Assembly: GCA_036489885.1 (NCBI GenBank)
Contig: DASXEW010000001.1
Location: forward strand, 868,001-932,000
Length of the DNA: 64,000 nt
DNA from: Candidatus Baltobacteraceae bacterium
Lineage (GTDB): Bacteria; Vulcanimicrobiota; Vulcanimicrobiia; Vulcanimicrobiales; Vulcanimicrobiaceae
Direction: 5' to 3'
The first letter of the stretch is position 1. Each line of letters starts with the position of its first letter. Under the pieces are notes generated by a model that was given only the letters and a program-made list of their open reading frames with translations, was not told the DNA's origin and made no database searches. Positions 1 to 6,308 of this stretch are shown in pieces. The position numbers and the translations under genes were made by a program.

Positions 1-48
1 TCCGGCGGTGCCGATCCGCGCGCTGATTCGCTGGCGCTGGGCGTATGA
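1..48 (+). CDS. C-terminal end of an unidentified protein (partial)
   Basis: An open frame enters from the left edge and ends at TGA 46-48, giving the last 15 residues (SGGADPRADSLALGV). Its stop overlaps the ATG of the next gene by 4 bp (ATGA), as at many operon junctions in this window, which is the main support for it being real. Too little is present to name a product. Confidence 0.4.
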   Translation, partial: SGGADPRADSLALGV

Positions 49-686
49 AAGCTGCGGTTGGGTTCTTGCATGCCGGTGAGAAATCGAAAGAGGCGACGAT
101 AGCTCTCCTTGCCAAGCGCGGCAAGGAAAATGCTGCCGTCCATCTCGTCGACTCAACCCTCGTCGATGCGAGCGCAACCGACTTTCCAATCAATCCGGAG
201 CGTTATGCCAAACTGCGCAAACGCGCGGTAGATCTGGCCCGCGATGCGGAGCGCATCGTCCTTTCGTGCTCGGTCTATAATGAAGCGGCACGCTGGCTGA
301 GCGACGATCTCGGCATGCGTGTCGAACGCTCGGATGCAGCCGGTGCGCACGCGCTCATTAGAACGCATGGTCCGGTCGGAATTCTCGTTAGCTATCCGCC
401 GAGCCGGCCGGTTGTCGTCGACTATGTCAGCGAAGTGCTCGCGAAAGAAGAGCAAGATCGCGAGATTCGGTCGTCGCTAACAGAAGATGCACCCCCGTTT
501 TCGACCCCTGATGACGTGTATCGTCGCGCGCTGATCGACGCCCTTGCGCCGCTCAAAGGATGCGGCGTGTTGTTCCTTTCGCAATTCACGATGAACGAGC
601 ATACGAAACTGATTCGCGAGGTCTGGGGAACGGCACCGATCGTCAGCGCAGTCGAAGCGACGGTCGCCGAACTCTTCCCGGCTTAG
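45..686 (+). CDS. Asp/Glu racemase superfamily protein
   Basis: The 213-aa protein has the layout of the Asp/Glu/hydantoin racemase superfamily. A short N-terminal strand is followed by a VHLVDSTL segment, a first-half cysteine (LSCSVYN, about residue 84) where the family carries its catalytic Cys, a central GPVGILVSYPPS strand, and a C-terminal LFLSQFTMNEH segment. The second catalytic Cys expected in PLP-independent racemases is not evident at the matching place (LSQ instead), so racemase activity is uncertain. A decarboxylase- or isomerase-like role in the same fold is possible. It is coupled by 4-bp overlap to the upstream gene and by a 1-bp overlap (TAGTG) to the downstream cyclotransferase. 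Confidence 0.55.
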   Translation: MKAAVGFLHAGEKSKEATIALLAKRGKENAAVHLVDSTLVDASATDFPINPERYAKLRKRAVDLARDAERIVLSCSVYNEAARWLSDDLGMRVERSDAAGAHALIRTHGPVGILVSYPPSRPVVVDYVSEVLAKEEQDREIRSSLTEDAPPFSTPDDVYRRALIDALAPLKGCGVLFLSQFTMNEHTKLIREVWGTAPIVSAVEATVAELFPA

Positions 687-1150
687 TGCTGTATTTCGCT
701 TACGGATCGAATCTATCGAAAAGCGCGATGCGTTCGCGTGCACCGGGCGCGGAGCCGGTGAGCGCGGCCGTTTTGCCGGATCACGCCCTCGTCTTTGAAT
801 CGAATGAGCCGCAAGGCGCGCCGGATGCGTACTTCGCCAACGTGCGCGCCGATGCGAAGTTCTCCGTTCCGGGCGCCTTGTATGAAATCGAAGCGCGCGA
901 CCTTGCCGCCCTGGACGCGTATGAAGACGTCGCGCATGGCGTCTACGAGCGCGTCGTGCTGAGTGTCGCACGCGCTGACGGAACGCGTGCGGATGCGGTC
1001 GTCTATCGCATGAACGTCGCGCGCCGCGCGCGCTTCGGGCCGCCTTCCCCCGTCCAACTCGAGCAGATACGCGCGGGTTATGCCGACTGGGGCTTGGATT
1101 TACGCGTCTTGGAAGGCTTGCTCGACTCCATCAAACCGAGGATCGCCTGA
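686..1150 (+). CDS. Gamma-glutamylcyclotransferase / AIG2-like family protein
   Basis: The 154-aa protein starts at GTG 686, which shares its first base with the upstream stop codon. It opens with the hallmark YFAYGSNL signature of the gamma-glutamylcyclotransferase fold and continues with a GALYEIE strand, LDAYEDVAHGVYER and VVYRMN, the usual order of the AIG2/GGCT fold. Enzymes of this family release 5-oxoproline from gamma-glutamyl amines or peptides; the substrate here cannot be told. An upstream ATG at 560 in the same frame lies inside the racemase-like gene and would add a low-complexity, non-conserved extension, so the GTG is preferred. The 3' end overlaps the convergent meaB gene by 73 bp. 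Confidence 0.7.
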   Translation: MLYFAYGSNLSKSAMRSRAPGAEPVSAAVLPDHALVFESNEPQGAPDAYFANVRADAKFSVPGALYEIEARDLAALDAYEDVAHGVYERVVLSVARADGTRADAVVYRMNVARRARFGPPSPVQLEQIRAGYADWGLDLRVLEGLLDSIKPRIA

Positions 1151-2049
1151 ACGACTTCGCGCCGTGCTATTTTCCCGGCTTCGAGATCACGCAGCAAGTC
1201 CGCAGCTTCGTTTGAATCGAGCGCGATGCGCGCCGAACGCGCCGCGCCTTCGCGTGCAACGCGAACGACTTCGAACCGTACCGCGCGCGTGGCATTGGGT
1301 GCGCCGCGAACTTCGAATTGACGAAGAGCTTCGACCAGCTCGTCGACGCCGGTTCCGTCGCTGGCGATCGTTTGCAGCACGGGTACGTCGCGCGCGCTTT
1401 CGCGCAGCATGTGCTTGAGGTCGACGGTCGTAGCGTTCGCGCCGGGGCGGTCGGCCATGTTCACGACGAAAACGTCTGCGATTTCGGTCAATCCGGCCTT
1501 GATCGTCTGGACGCTGTCGCCGAGTGCCGGGACCGTAACGACGACGACCACATCGGCGATCGCGACGATCTCGAGCTCAACTTGCCCGACGCCGACCGTC
1601 TCGATCATGCACAAGTCGAACCCCGCTGCTTCGATCAGCGCGACAGCCTCGCGCGTCGCGGGCGCGATTCCGCCCGCGCCTTCGCGCGAAGCCATACTTC
1701 GTATGAAGACACCGCCATCGCTCGAGTGGCGCTGCATTCGAACGCGGTCTCCGAGAACGGCGCCCCGCGTGAACGGAGAGGACGGATCGATAGCAACGAC
1801 GGCGACGGTCTTGCCCTGGTCGCGGAATTTTCCGATCAATCTGTCGACGAGGGTCGATTTCCCGGCACCTGGGGGACCGGTGATCCCAAAGACGGAGAGT
1901 CGGGCGAGGGCTGGATCGCGCGGGCCGACTGTCTCCAGCAGCTCGTCCGGCTCAGCATGCCCGTTTTCGACCTTGCTAATAGCACGCGCCAGATCGCGCT
2001 GCTTGCGCGGGGCTATGGACCCGGGGGTAGCCTCTGGCTGCGCGCGCAT
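1078..2049 (-). CDS. meaB: Methylmalonyl-CoA mutase-associated GTPase MeaB
   Basis: The 323-aa P-loop GTPase of the MeaB/ArgK group carries Walker A GPPGAGKSTL (about residue 58), a VVAIDPSSPFTRGAVLGDRVRM switch region interrupted by no gap, MIETVGVGQVE (G3 region) and VNMADRPGA (NKxD-like guanine recognition). MeaB loads and protects adenosylcobalamin in methylmalonyl-CoA mutase and related acyl-CoA mutases in the cytosol. A TTG directly precedes the ATG chosen at 2049. No mutase gene lies in this window, so its partner must be encoded elsewhere, possibly just left of the edge. It is convergent with the cyclotransferase gene, overlapping its end. Confidence 0.9.
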   Translation of the reverse strand: MRAQPEATPGSIAPRKQRDLARAISKVENGHAEPDELLETVGPRDPALARLSVFGITGPPGAGKSTLVDRLIGKFRDQGKTVAVVAIDPSSPFTRGAVLGDRVRMQRHSSDGGVFIRSMASREGAGGIAPATREAVALIEAAGFDLCMIETVGVGQVELEIVAIADVVVVVTVPALGDSVQTIKAGLTEIADVFVVNMADRPGANATTVDLKHMLRESARDVPVLQTIASDGTGVDELVEALRQFEVRGAPNATRAVRFEVVRVAREGAARSARIALDSNEAADLLRDLEAGKIARREVVQAILGLMESSKPSKTRKSKPQSA

Positions 2050-2149
2050 CAATGGGCGTCTTCGACGCCACCCAGGGCGGCCTTGCCGCGCTAGCGATGC
2101 TAACCTTGGAGAGCGACCGGCCGTTTTAACCCCATCCCCAGGAATTTTT

Positions 2150-2168
2150 AGGCTTATGAAGCCTTTTT
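2150..2168 (+). terminator. Small stem-loop with T-run in the meaB/zinc-ribbon intergenic region
   Basis: AGGCTT (2150-2155), loop ATG, AAGCCT (2159-2164) followed by a T run gives a 6-bp stem with a short U tail on the + strand. It sits between the divergent meaB and zinc-ribbon genes, so a terminator here could only stop transcription antisense to meaB or read-through from about 1150. It may instead be an operator. Confidence 0.3.
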
Positions 2169-2182
2169 AGGGGCAGGTGTGT

Positions 2183-2337
2183 TATATTCACGCTTGATGT
2201 GATGGGCCCGGTGCCGTCCGTCGCCTCGAGCGTTAGTTCGTCTAGTCCGTGGTCAGAGTAGATCCGTCTCCTCACTATCAGGTACGTCGCGAACACGAAA
2301 ATTATCAGGCACCAGAAACGAAAGAACCTGTTCACGT
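2183..2337 (+). promoter_or_regulatory. Possible promoter and ~150-nt leader of the zinc-ribbon gene
   Basis: TATATT at 2183-2188 resembles a -10 box; no convincing -35 hexamer is found at the expected distance. The stretch up to the ATG at 2338 carries no gene, and no clear Shine-Dalgarno sequence precedes that ATG. A leader of this length could hold regulatory structure, as cold-shock-type leaders do, but no known RNA family was recognised. Confidence 0.25.
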
Positions 2338-2676
2338 ATGTACACTGATGAAAGTCTGACTTGCACGGATTGCAACGCACAATTTACTTTTAGCGCCGGA
2401 GAGCAAGAATTTTTCGCCGCTAAGGGATTCCAGAATAAACCCAATCGCTGCCCCGATTGCCGCGCTGCGCGTAAAGCACAACGCTCATCCGGCGGTGGCG
2501 GCGGCGGCGGCGGATATTCGGGCGGCGGATACGGCGGCGGTGGCGGCCGTCAACGCGAGATGTTCCAAGCTGTCTGCAGCCAATGCGGACGGACTGCGGA
2601 AGTCCCGTTCCAACCGCGCGGCGACAAGCCGGTTTATTGCCGCGACTGCTTCCAGCAGCGGCAATCCTATCGCTAA
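2338..2676 (+). CDS. Two-part zinc-ribbon protein with Gly-rich linker
   Basis: The 112-aa protein has an N-terminal treble-clef/zinc-ribbon module (CTDC at about 9-12, then FTFSAGEQEFF and CPDCRAAR near 38-45), a linker of about 25 residues that is almost all Gly plus Tyr and Ser, and a C-terminal CSQC...CRDC module near 81-103 of the CxxC-x17-CxxC type. Such proteins are widespread in several uncultured phyla and are suspected to bind nucleic acid or ribosomes; their function is not established. The Gly/Tyr-rich linker resembles RGG-like linkers of RNA-binding proteins. It is monocistronic, with a strong terminator 20 bp downstream. Confidence 0.8.
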   Translation: MYTDESLTCTDCNAQFTFSAGEQEFFAAKGFQNKPNRCPDCRAARKAQRSSGGGGGGGGYSGGGYGGGGGRQREMFQAVCSQCGRTAEVPFQPRGDKPVYCRDCFQQRQSYR

Positions 2677-2697
2677 CTAAAGCGAAAGGGAAAGGCG

Positions 2698-2727
2698 ACG
2701 GCCCACTTCGGTGGGCCGTTTTCATTT
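2698..2727 (+). terminator. Rho-independent terminator of the zinc-ribbon gene
   Basis: A perfect 9-bp stem (ACGGCCCAC 2698-2706 with GTGGGCCGT 2711-2719) closes a TTCG tetraloop and is followed by TTTTCATTT. The polarity of the T tract makes it a + strand terminator. It overlaps the end of the convergent acetyltransferase gene. Confidence 0.9.
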
Positions 2728-3258
2728 GCCGATTCGTTTGTAATAGAAAATCGTACCTGTGAATCCACCGAGCGGTTTGAGCGCGTAGCCGGGAATCATG
2801 CCCGCGCGCGCAAATCCGAGCCTTTCGTAAAATTGTGCGCCGCCGTCTTCGGCTGCCGTGTCCAGTGTCAGCAACGTACGCCCGCTCTCGATAGCGGTTT
2901 GCTCCGCAGCCTGAAGTAGCGCGCGTGCAATTCCTTGCCCGCGATATTGGACGCTCGTCATCATTTTCGCGATCTCTGCGCGGTGCGGTTGGTTCGGCAT
3001 CCACATGTAGAGAAGCGTCGTCGTTCCGATGAGCGAATCGCCGTCGTATGCACCGAAGATGACGCGCTCGCCACGCTGCGCGGCTGCAAGCGAATCTTCC
3101 CAAAACGAGTGCGCGAGAGCCGGCGGAACGGGATGAATGAAGCTAATGTTGCCACCGTTTGCGACCGTGTCGATTAAAAGCTCCGCTAAAGCGGCAACGA
3201 CCTTCGGCTCCTTCTTAAGGACGGCAATTGTGATCACGCTTGTGTTGGGGGGCGGCAC
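2722..3258 (-). CDS. GNAT family N-acetyltransferase
   Basis: The 178-aa GNAT fold is shown by VIFGAYDGDSLIGTTTL (beta-strands 2-4), a Q/R-x-x-G-x-G/A acetyl-CoA loop in YRGQGIARALL (about residues 105-115) and the C-terminal AAEDGGAQFYERLGF signature. It should transfer an acetyl group from acetyl-CoA to an unknown amine substrate. The outermost start is GTG 3258; a second GTG at 3237 (giving an MITIAVL-type N-terminus) fits GNAT proteins equally well. Neither has a clear ribosome binding site. Confidence 0.85.
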   Translation of the reverse strand: MPPPNTSVITIAVLKKEPKVVAALAELLIDTVANGGNISFIHPVPPALAHSFWEDSLAAAQRGERVIFGAYDGDSLIGTTTLLYMWMPNQPHRAEIAKMMTSVQYRGQGIARALLQAAEQTAIESGRTLLTLDTAAEDGGAQFYERLGFARAGMIPGYALKPLGGFTGTIFYYKRIGK

Positions 3259-3327
3259 GCCGTAGGTGGTGAATCCTGCGAAAGCGGCACGGGGTTCTAG
3301 CTCCTGAACCGTTTAAAGAGGTACGTG

Positions 3328-3570
3328 ATGTCCACAATTCCCTGCGATTTCTGCCCCCACCCGGTCGACCGCGGGCAGATGGAAGAAATCGAAATTTCGC
3401 ACTATGTTCCGGATTCGTCGGGCGACGATCTGGCGTATGCGCGCACGTACTTTTTCGGCCATCCGGATTGCGTGCGAAAGTTTTATCGCGGCCTCGTCGA
3501 TCACAAGCTCGATTTGTTCAAACATGTCCCCTCGCAGCAGCGCGCCAATCCGCAGGAGCCGCGCGGGTAG
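3328..3570 (+). CDS. Small protein with CxxC and HxxC motifs, function unknown
   Basis: The 80-aa protein begins at ATG 3328, with AGAGG at 3317-3321 as ribosome binding site six bases upstream; the GTG at 3325 is too close. Cys pairs CDFC (about residues 6-9) and GHPDC (about 44-48) could together bind one metal ion. The rest is charged with no membrane segment. It lies 27 bp before tRNA-Arg. No family was recognised. Confidence 0.6.
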   Translation: MSTIPCDFCPHPVDRGQMEEIEISHYVPDSSGDDLAYARTYFFGHPDCVRKFYRGLVDHKLDLFKHVPSQQRANPQEPRG

Positions 3571-3597
3571 CGCCCCAACTCGTACGGCTGCAAGCAC

Positions 3598-3674
3598 GCG
3601 GTCGTAGCTCAATTGGATAGAGTATCAGCCTCCGAAGCTGAGGGTTGTGGGTTCGATTCCCGCCGACCGCACCA
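3598..3674 (+). tRNA. tRNA-Arg(CCG)
   Basis: The acceptor stem GCGGTCG (3598-3604) pairs with CGACCGC (3664-3670). The anticodon stem TCAGC/GCTGA encloses CTCCGAA, so the anticodon is CCG, reading CGG. The T loop is TTCGATT with GTGGG/CCCGC stem; the discriminator is A and CCA is encoded (3672-3674). Confidence 0.96.
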
Positions 3675-3696
3675 TGACTCGATCGATGAGACGCAC

Positions 3697-4176
3697 ATGC
3701 GTCGCGCGCTTGAGCTCGCTGCAGAAGCAGAAGCTGCCGGGGATGTACCGGTCGGCGCCGTGTTTTTGTGTGGCGATGTTGTAATTGAAGCGCAAAACGA
3801 GCGCGAGCGTCGCGCGGATCCGACCGCGCACGCCGAGATGCTGGCGATTGCAGAGGCCTCGCGCCGCATCGGCGCCTGGCGGCTCGGCGATTCGACGCTC
3901 TACGTCAGCAAAGAGCCGTGCGTGATGTGCGCCGGGGCGATCGTTGCGGCGCGGATTTCGCGACTCGTCTACGGGGCGAGCGATCCGAAAGGCGGCGCGG
4001 CGGGCTCTGTAATCGATGTGTTCGGTTCGCCGGCGGTTCACCACCGAGTGCAGGTGATCGGGGGCGTTCTAGAACAAGAATCGGCGTGCCAGCTGCGTGA
4101 CTTCTTTGTTGCGCGTAGACCGCGGAGAGGTGGTCGAGTGGTTGAAGGCACCCGCCTCGAAAGCGGACAGACGTGA
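3697..4176 (+). CDS. tadA: tRNA-specific adenosine deaminase TadA
   Basis: The 159-aa cytidine-deaminase-fold protein has the zinc site HAE (His45, Glu47) and PCVMC (Cys75, Cys78), plus the TadA-type GAVFLCGDVVIEAQNERE and VYGASDPKGGAAGSV segments. It converts A34 to inosine in tRNA-Arg(ACG), letting one tRNA read CGU, CGC and CGA. ATG 3697 is the only start codon in frame after the upstream tRNA gene, although family members often have a few more N-terminal residues. Its natural end would be near DFFVARR. Instead the frame runs 53 bp into the tRNA-Ser gene, so the last residues are translated tRNA sequence. It is flanked by tRNA-Arg(CCG) and tRNA-Ser(CGA). Confidence 0.93.
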   Translation: MRRALELAAEAEAAGDVPVGAVFLCGDVVIEAQNERERRADPTAHAEMLAIAEASRRIGAWRLGDSTLYVSKEPCVMCAGAIVAARISRLVYGASDPKGGAAGSVIDVFGSPAVHHRVQVIGGVLEQESACQLRDFFVARRPRRGGRVVEGTRLESGQT

Positions 4177-4211
4177 TGAGCGTCTCGAGAGTTCGAATCT
4201 CTCCCTCTCCG
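4124..4211 (+). tRNA. tRNA-Ser(CGA)
   Basis: The acceptor GGAGAGG (4124-4130) pairs with CCTCTCC (4204-4210); the discriminator is G. The anticodon loop CTCGAAA gives CGA, reading UCG. A long variable arm (AGACG...CGTCT) identifies the class II serine tRNA. The T loop is TTCGAAT with GAGAG/CTCTC stem. CCA is not encoded, unlike in tRNA-Arg nearby. Its 5' 53 bp lie inside the tadA reading frame. Confidence 0.95.
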
Positions 4212-4270
4212 AATTTCCGCCGACAATAGATTCTTAATAACGGCGAAATCAGTGATCCCTAGGCTCTTCC

Positions 4271-4289
4271 CGCAAGCCCGACGCTTGCG
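4271..4289. repeat. Inverted repeat before the DUF4258 remnant
   Basis: CGCAAGC (4271-4277) and GCTTGCG (4283-4289) form a perfect 7-bp inverted repeat with a 5-base loop, 9 bp before the ATG of the DUF4258-like remnant. It could be an operator of an old two-gene module or a structure behind tRNA-Ser; no T tract follows. Confidence 0.45.
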
Positions 4290-4297
4290 GAGGGCCA

Positions 4298-4462
4298 ATG
4301 AGACTTGCTTACGACCCGCACGCTCGGGATCGGATGACGGAGCGGGTCGTGACAAGCGCGCAAGTGGCAGAAGTCTTGCTTGGCCATGAGACCGACTTGC
4401 GGGCGACCCCGTCTACCTGTATTTCTCGAAAAGGCGCGTCGCTCGGACCGAGTCTTACTTGA
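4298..4462 (+). pseudogene. Truncated DUF4258-like protein
   Basis: ATG 4298 with GGAGGG just upstream begins a 54-codon frame. The first 30 residues match the N-terminal DUF4258 pattern (YDPHARDRMTERVVTSAQV, then VAEVLLGHE). After about codon 35 the similarity stops and the frame continues out of phase through DUF2283-type sequence to TGA 4460-4462. The missing C-terminal half and the frame change point to a deletion that joined two neighbouring genes. DUF4258 proteins are often paired with DUF2283 in toxin-antitoxin-like modules. Confidence 0.6.
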
Positions 4463-4644
4463 GGGGTAGCGTCGCTGTTGATTTTGACAAGGACGGCCAG
4501 ATCATTGGCATCGAGATGCTGGATGCCGAGCCTCGGGACTGGGCAGTCTTAGGAAAGATCGCCGCAAAGCATCAACTTCGATTTGACTTGTTTTTCGCTG
4601 CAGCTAAGAAGCGAAGCGTCCCTAAGCGGAGGGCGAAGAGGTAG
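4405..4644 (+). pseudogene. DUF2283-like protein lacking its N-terminus
   Basis: From about 4405 the frame reads DPVYLYFSKRRVARTESYLR, then GSVAVDFDKDGQIIGIEMLD, a good match to the DUF2283 core (aspartate-rich strand, VDxDxDGxIxGIExLDA). The family's first residues (YDxEaD) and start codon are missing: the frame is closed upstream by TGA 4387-4389. A shortened product could start only at TTG 4459, cutting the domain. The tail after LDAEP is Lys/Arg-rich. It converges with the next gene, overlapping by 23 bp. It is probably a decayed partner of the DUF4258 remnant. Confidence 0.6.
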
Positions 4645-5416
4645 GCGCGGGTGTCGCCAGCGACGGAATGCGCGGATCCGGTGAGGTGTCGGAGAACTGA
4701 TAATCCTCGAACGTCGCATCTGCTGTGTAGTGTACTCGCCCAATCTTTAGGACTGCGTAAACTGTTTGCTCGAAGAACGCGTGTTTGACGACCCAGTTTT
4801 TGTTTACAAAACCGTAGTCGATCTGGAACTTGCGGTCGTCTTTGCCTTCGTAGGTGACGGATAGCGGCAGCATCGTCGCGTTGTCGATTACGACATCGCT
4901 GATATAGAAATCGGAGCCATTGCCGTTGGTGAGCGTCGGGAGCGCTTTCATGACGATATGCATGTGGCCGTCCGGAGCATCCGACGAATCGGGCGCAAAT
5001 TTTGGATAGTAATAACGCAACGTCGTGACGATGACTTCGTTCTCGCTGGGCTTCGGGTCTTTGAACGTGATCGGAACGATCGAACCGGCGCCTTCGGGAC
5101 CCGTGATGTTGGCGAAGATCTGTTTATGCCAACCGGCGTTAGTATTCAGTCGAAAATATGCAAGCGCATCAAATGTGGGGCTGATCGGAAAGCCGTGCGC
5201 CATCGATTGGCCGCCATTTGGTAGGTCCTTGAGGATTGCAACGTCGTCGGCTGACCGCACCGTTACAAGCCGATCGATGCTGACCGATTGACGTGCCGAT
5301 GGCGCCTCGACGTGCATGTGCGTCACATAGGTGACATAGGCCGGTCGCGCCGCCCAAGCGGCGGCCGCCGCATTTGCAGATTGTTCGAAGGCAACGTCGG
5401 GGGTCAAGGCAGCCAT
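4622..5416 (-). CDS. Conserved-looking hypothetical protein (264 aa)
   Basis: ATG 5416 has a good ribosome binding site (AGAGAGGA) on the minus strand. The protein has an Ala-rich helix at residues 10-25, then a beta-rich body with alternating strands (VTYVTHMHVEAPS, IVPITFKD, VIVTTLRYYYPKF, MHIVMKALP, LPLSVTYEGKDDRKFQIDYGF) and a Pro/Ser/Thr-rich tail. The strand pattern recalls LolA-like or outer-membrane-lipoprotein-sorting folds, but there is no signal peptide at this start, so that is only a guess. It is divergently transcribed from the GlcG-like gene. Confidence 0.6.
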   Translation of the reverse strand: MAALTPDVAFEQSANAAAAAWAARPAYVTYVTHMHVEAPSARQSVSIDRLVTVRSADDVAILKDLPNGGQSMAHGFPISPTFDALAYFRLNTNAGWHKQIFANITGPEGAGSIVPITFKDPKPSENEVIVTTLRYYYPKFAPDSSDAPDGHMHIVMKALPTLTNGNGSDFYISDVVIDNATMLPLSVTYEGKDDRKFQIDYGFVNKNWVVKHAFFEQTVYAVLKIGRVHYTADATFEDYQFSDTSPDPRIPSLATPAPTSSPSA

Positions 5417-5442
5417 AAGTCCTCTCTCGAATCGCGGGCGCC

Positions 5443-5889
5443 ATGATAGACGAATCGTTCGTTATCCGCAACAACGTCAAGCTAAGCACAAAAGGCTCGC
5501 ACGTCATCGTGCACGCCGCGGAGAAGGAAGCGGCCCGCATGGGGATACCACAATGCATAGCGGTCGTAGACGAAGGTGGCTATCTCCTGGCCTTTTCGCG
5601 AATGGACGGTGCACGTGTCCGCTCGGTCGAGATCGCGATCACAAAAGCCGCATCCGCCGCAACGAGCAAGCGCCCAACGGAACAAGAGGGGGGTGGGGAC
5701 GCGCTAGCCTCAGTGCGCCTCGCGTTGGCCGCCCGTTCCAGCCGCCTGACGGGCATCAAGGGTGGCGTCCCCATTGTTGTCGACGGGCAAGTCATCGGCG
5801 CGATCGGCGTCTCATCTGGGACGTCCGATGAAGATCATCAGGTCTGCCAAGCCGGTATCGCCGCATTTATGGACGGAGCAAAACGCTGA
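5443..5889 (+). CDS. GlcG/HbpS family protein (PF03928-like)
   Basis: The 148-aa protein matches the GlcG/HbpS fold: an N-terminal helix with AAEKEAARMGIPQCIAVVDEG, LLAFSRMDGARV, helix EIAITKAASAA, then GIKGGVPIVVDGQVIGAIGV and DEDHQVCQAGIAA at the end. Characterised relatives bind haem or small organic acids; in glycolate operons GlcG has no clear enzymatic role. Here it precedes a MaoC-type hydratase, which overlaps its stop by 4 bp, so a role with an acyl-CoA pathway is possible. Confidence 0.8.
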   Translation: MIDESFVIRNNVKLSTKGSHVIVHAAEKEAARMGIPQCIAVVDEGGYLLAFSRMDGARVRSVEIAITKAASAATSKRPTEQEGGGDALASVRLALAARSSRLTGIKGGVPIVVDGQVIGAIGVSSGTSDEDHQVCQAGIAAFMDGAKR

Positions 5890-6308
5890 GCGGCTGGAAG
5901 ACTTTCGAAGAATTCAAGGTCGGCGACAAGGCAACGTTTTCGAAGACGATCACCGACGCCGATCTCTTGATGTTTGCGGCAGTTAGCGGCGATCAATACG
6001 AAGTGCATGTCGATGAGGAATACGCAAAGACGACGCGATTTGGCAAACGGATTGCGCACGGCATGCTCACGGCAAGTTTGCTCTCCGCGGTTAATGGCGC
6101 GTTGCTGCAGCGTCCCGGCGGTATTTCCGTCGCGCAAACCTTGCATTGGAAAGCGCCGGTCTATCCCGGCGACACGCTCACCGCGACGAGTGAAGTCGTC
6201 GAGATCATAGCGGGCCGCCGTCGCTTGCGTTGCAAGACGACGGTCGTCAATCAAAACGGCGTTCTGGTGCTCGACGGCGAGGCGATCGAACAGAAAGATC
6301 CGGCGTAA
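5886..6308 (+). CDS. MaoC-family (R)-specific hydratase
   Basis: The hot-dog domain begins WKTFEEFKVGDKATFSKTI, followed by the MaoC hydratase signature around FAAVSGDQYEVHVDEEYA (catalytic Asp and His) and GKRIAHGMLTASLLSAVNG. These enzymes hydrate trans-2-enoyl-CoA to (R)-3-hydroxyacyl-CoA, a precursor for polyhydroxyalkanoate; phaC is at 20.2 kb. The conserved N-terminus lies upstream of the first ATG (5967), which would remove about 27 conserved residues. The only candidate start reaching it is CTG 5886, overlapping the upstream TGA as CTGA, in the same way as the ATGA junctions here. No other ATG, GTG or TTG is in frame between. Confidence 0.85.
   Translation: MSGWKTFEEFKVGDKATFSKTITDADLLMFAAVSGDQYEVHVDEEYAKTTRFGKRIAHGMLTASLLSAVNGALLQRPGGISVAQTLHWKAPVYPGDTLTATSEVVEIIAGRRRLRCKTTVVNQNGVLVLDGEAIEQKDPA

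Noticed and set aside
3613-3696. TadA start within the tRNA-Arg region
   Set aside because: The frame from 3613 would translate tRNA-Arg; the conserved part begins at ATG 3697.
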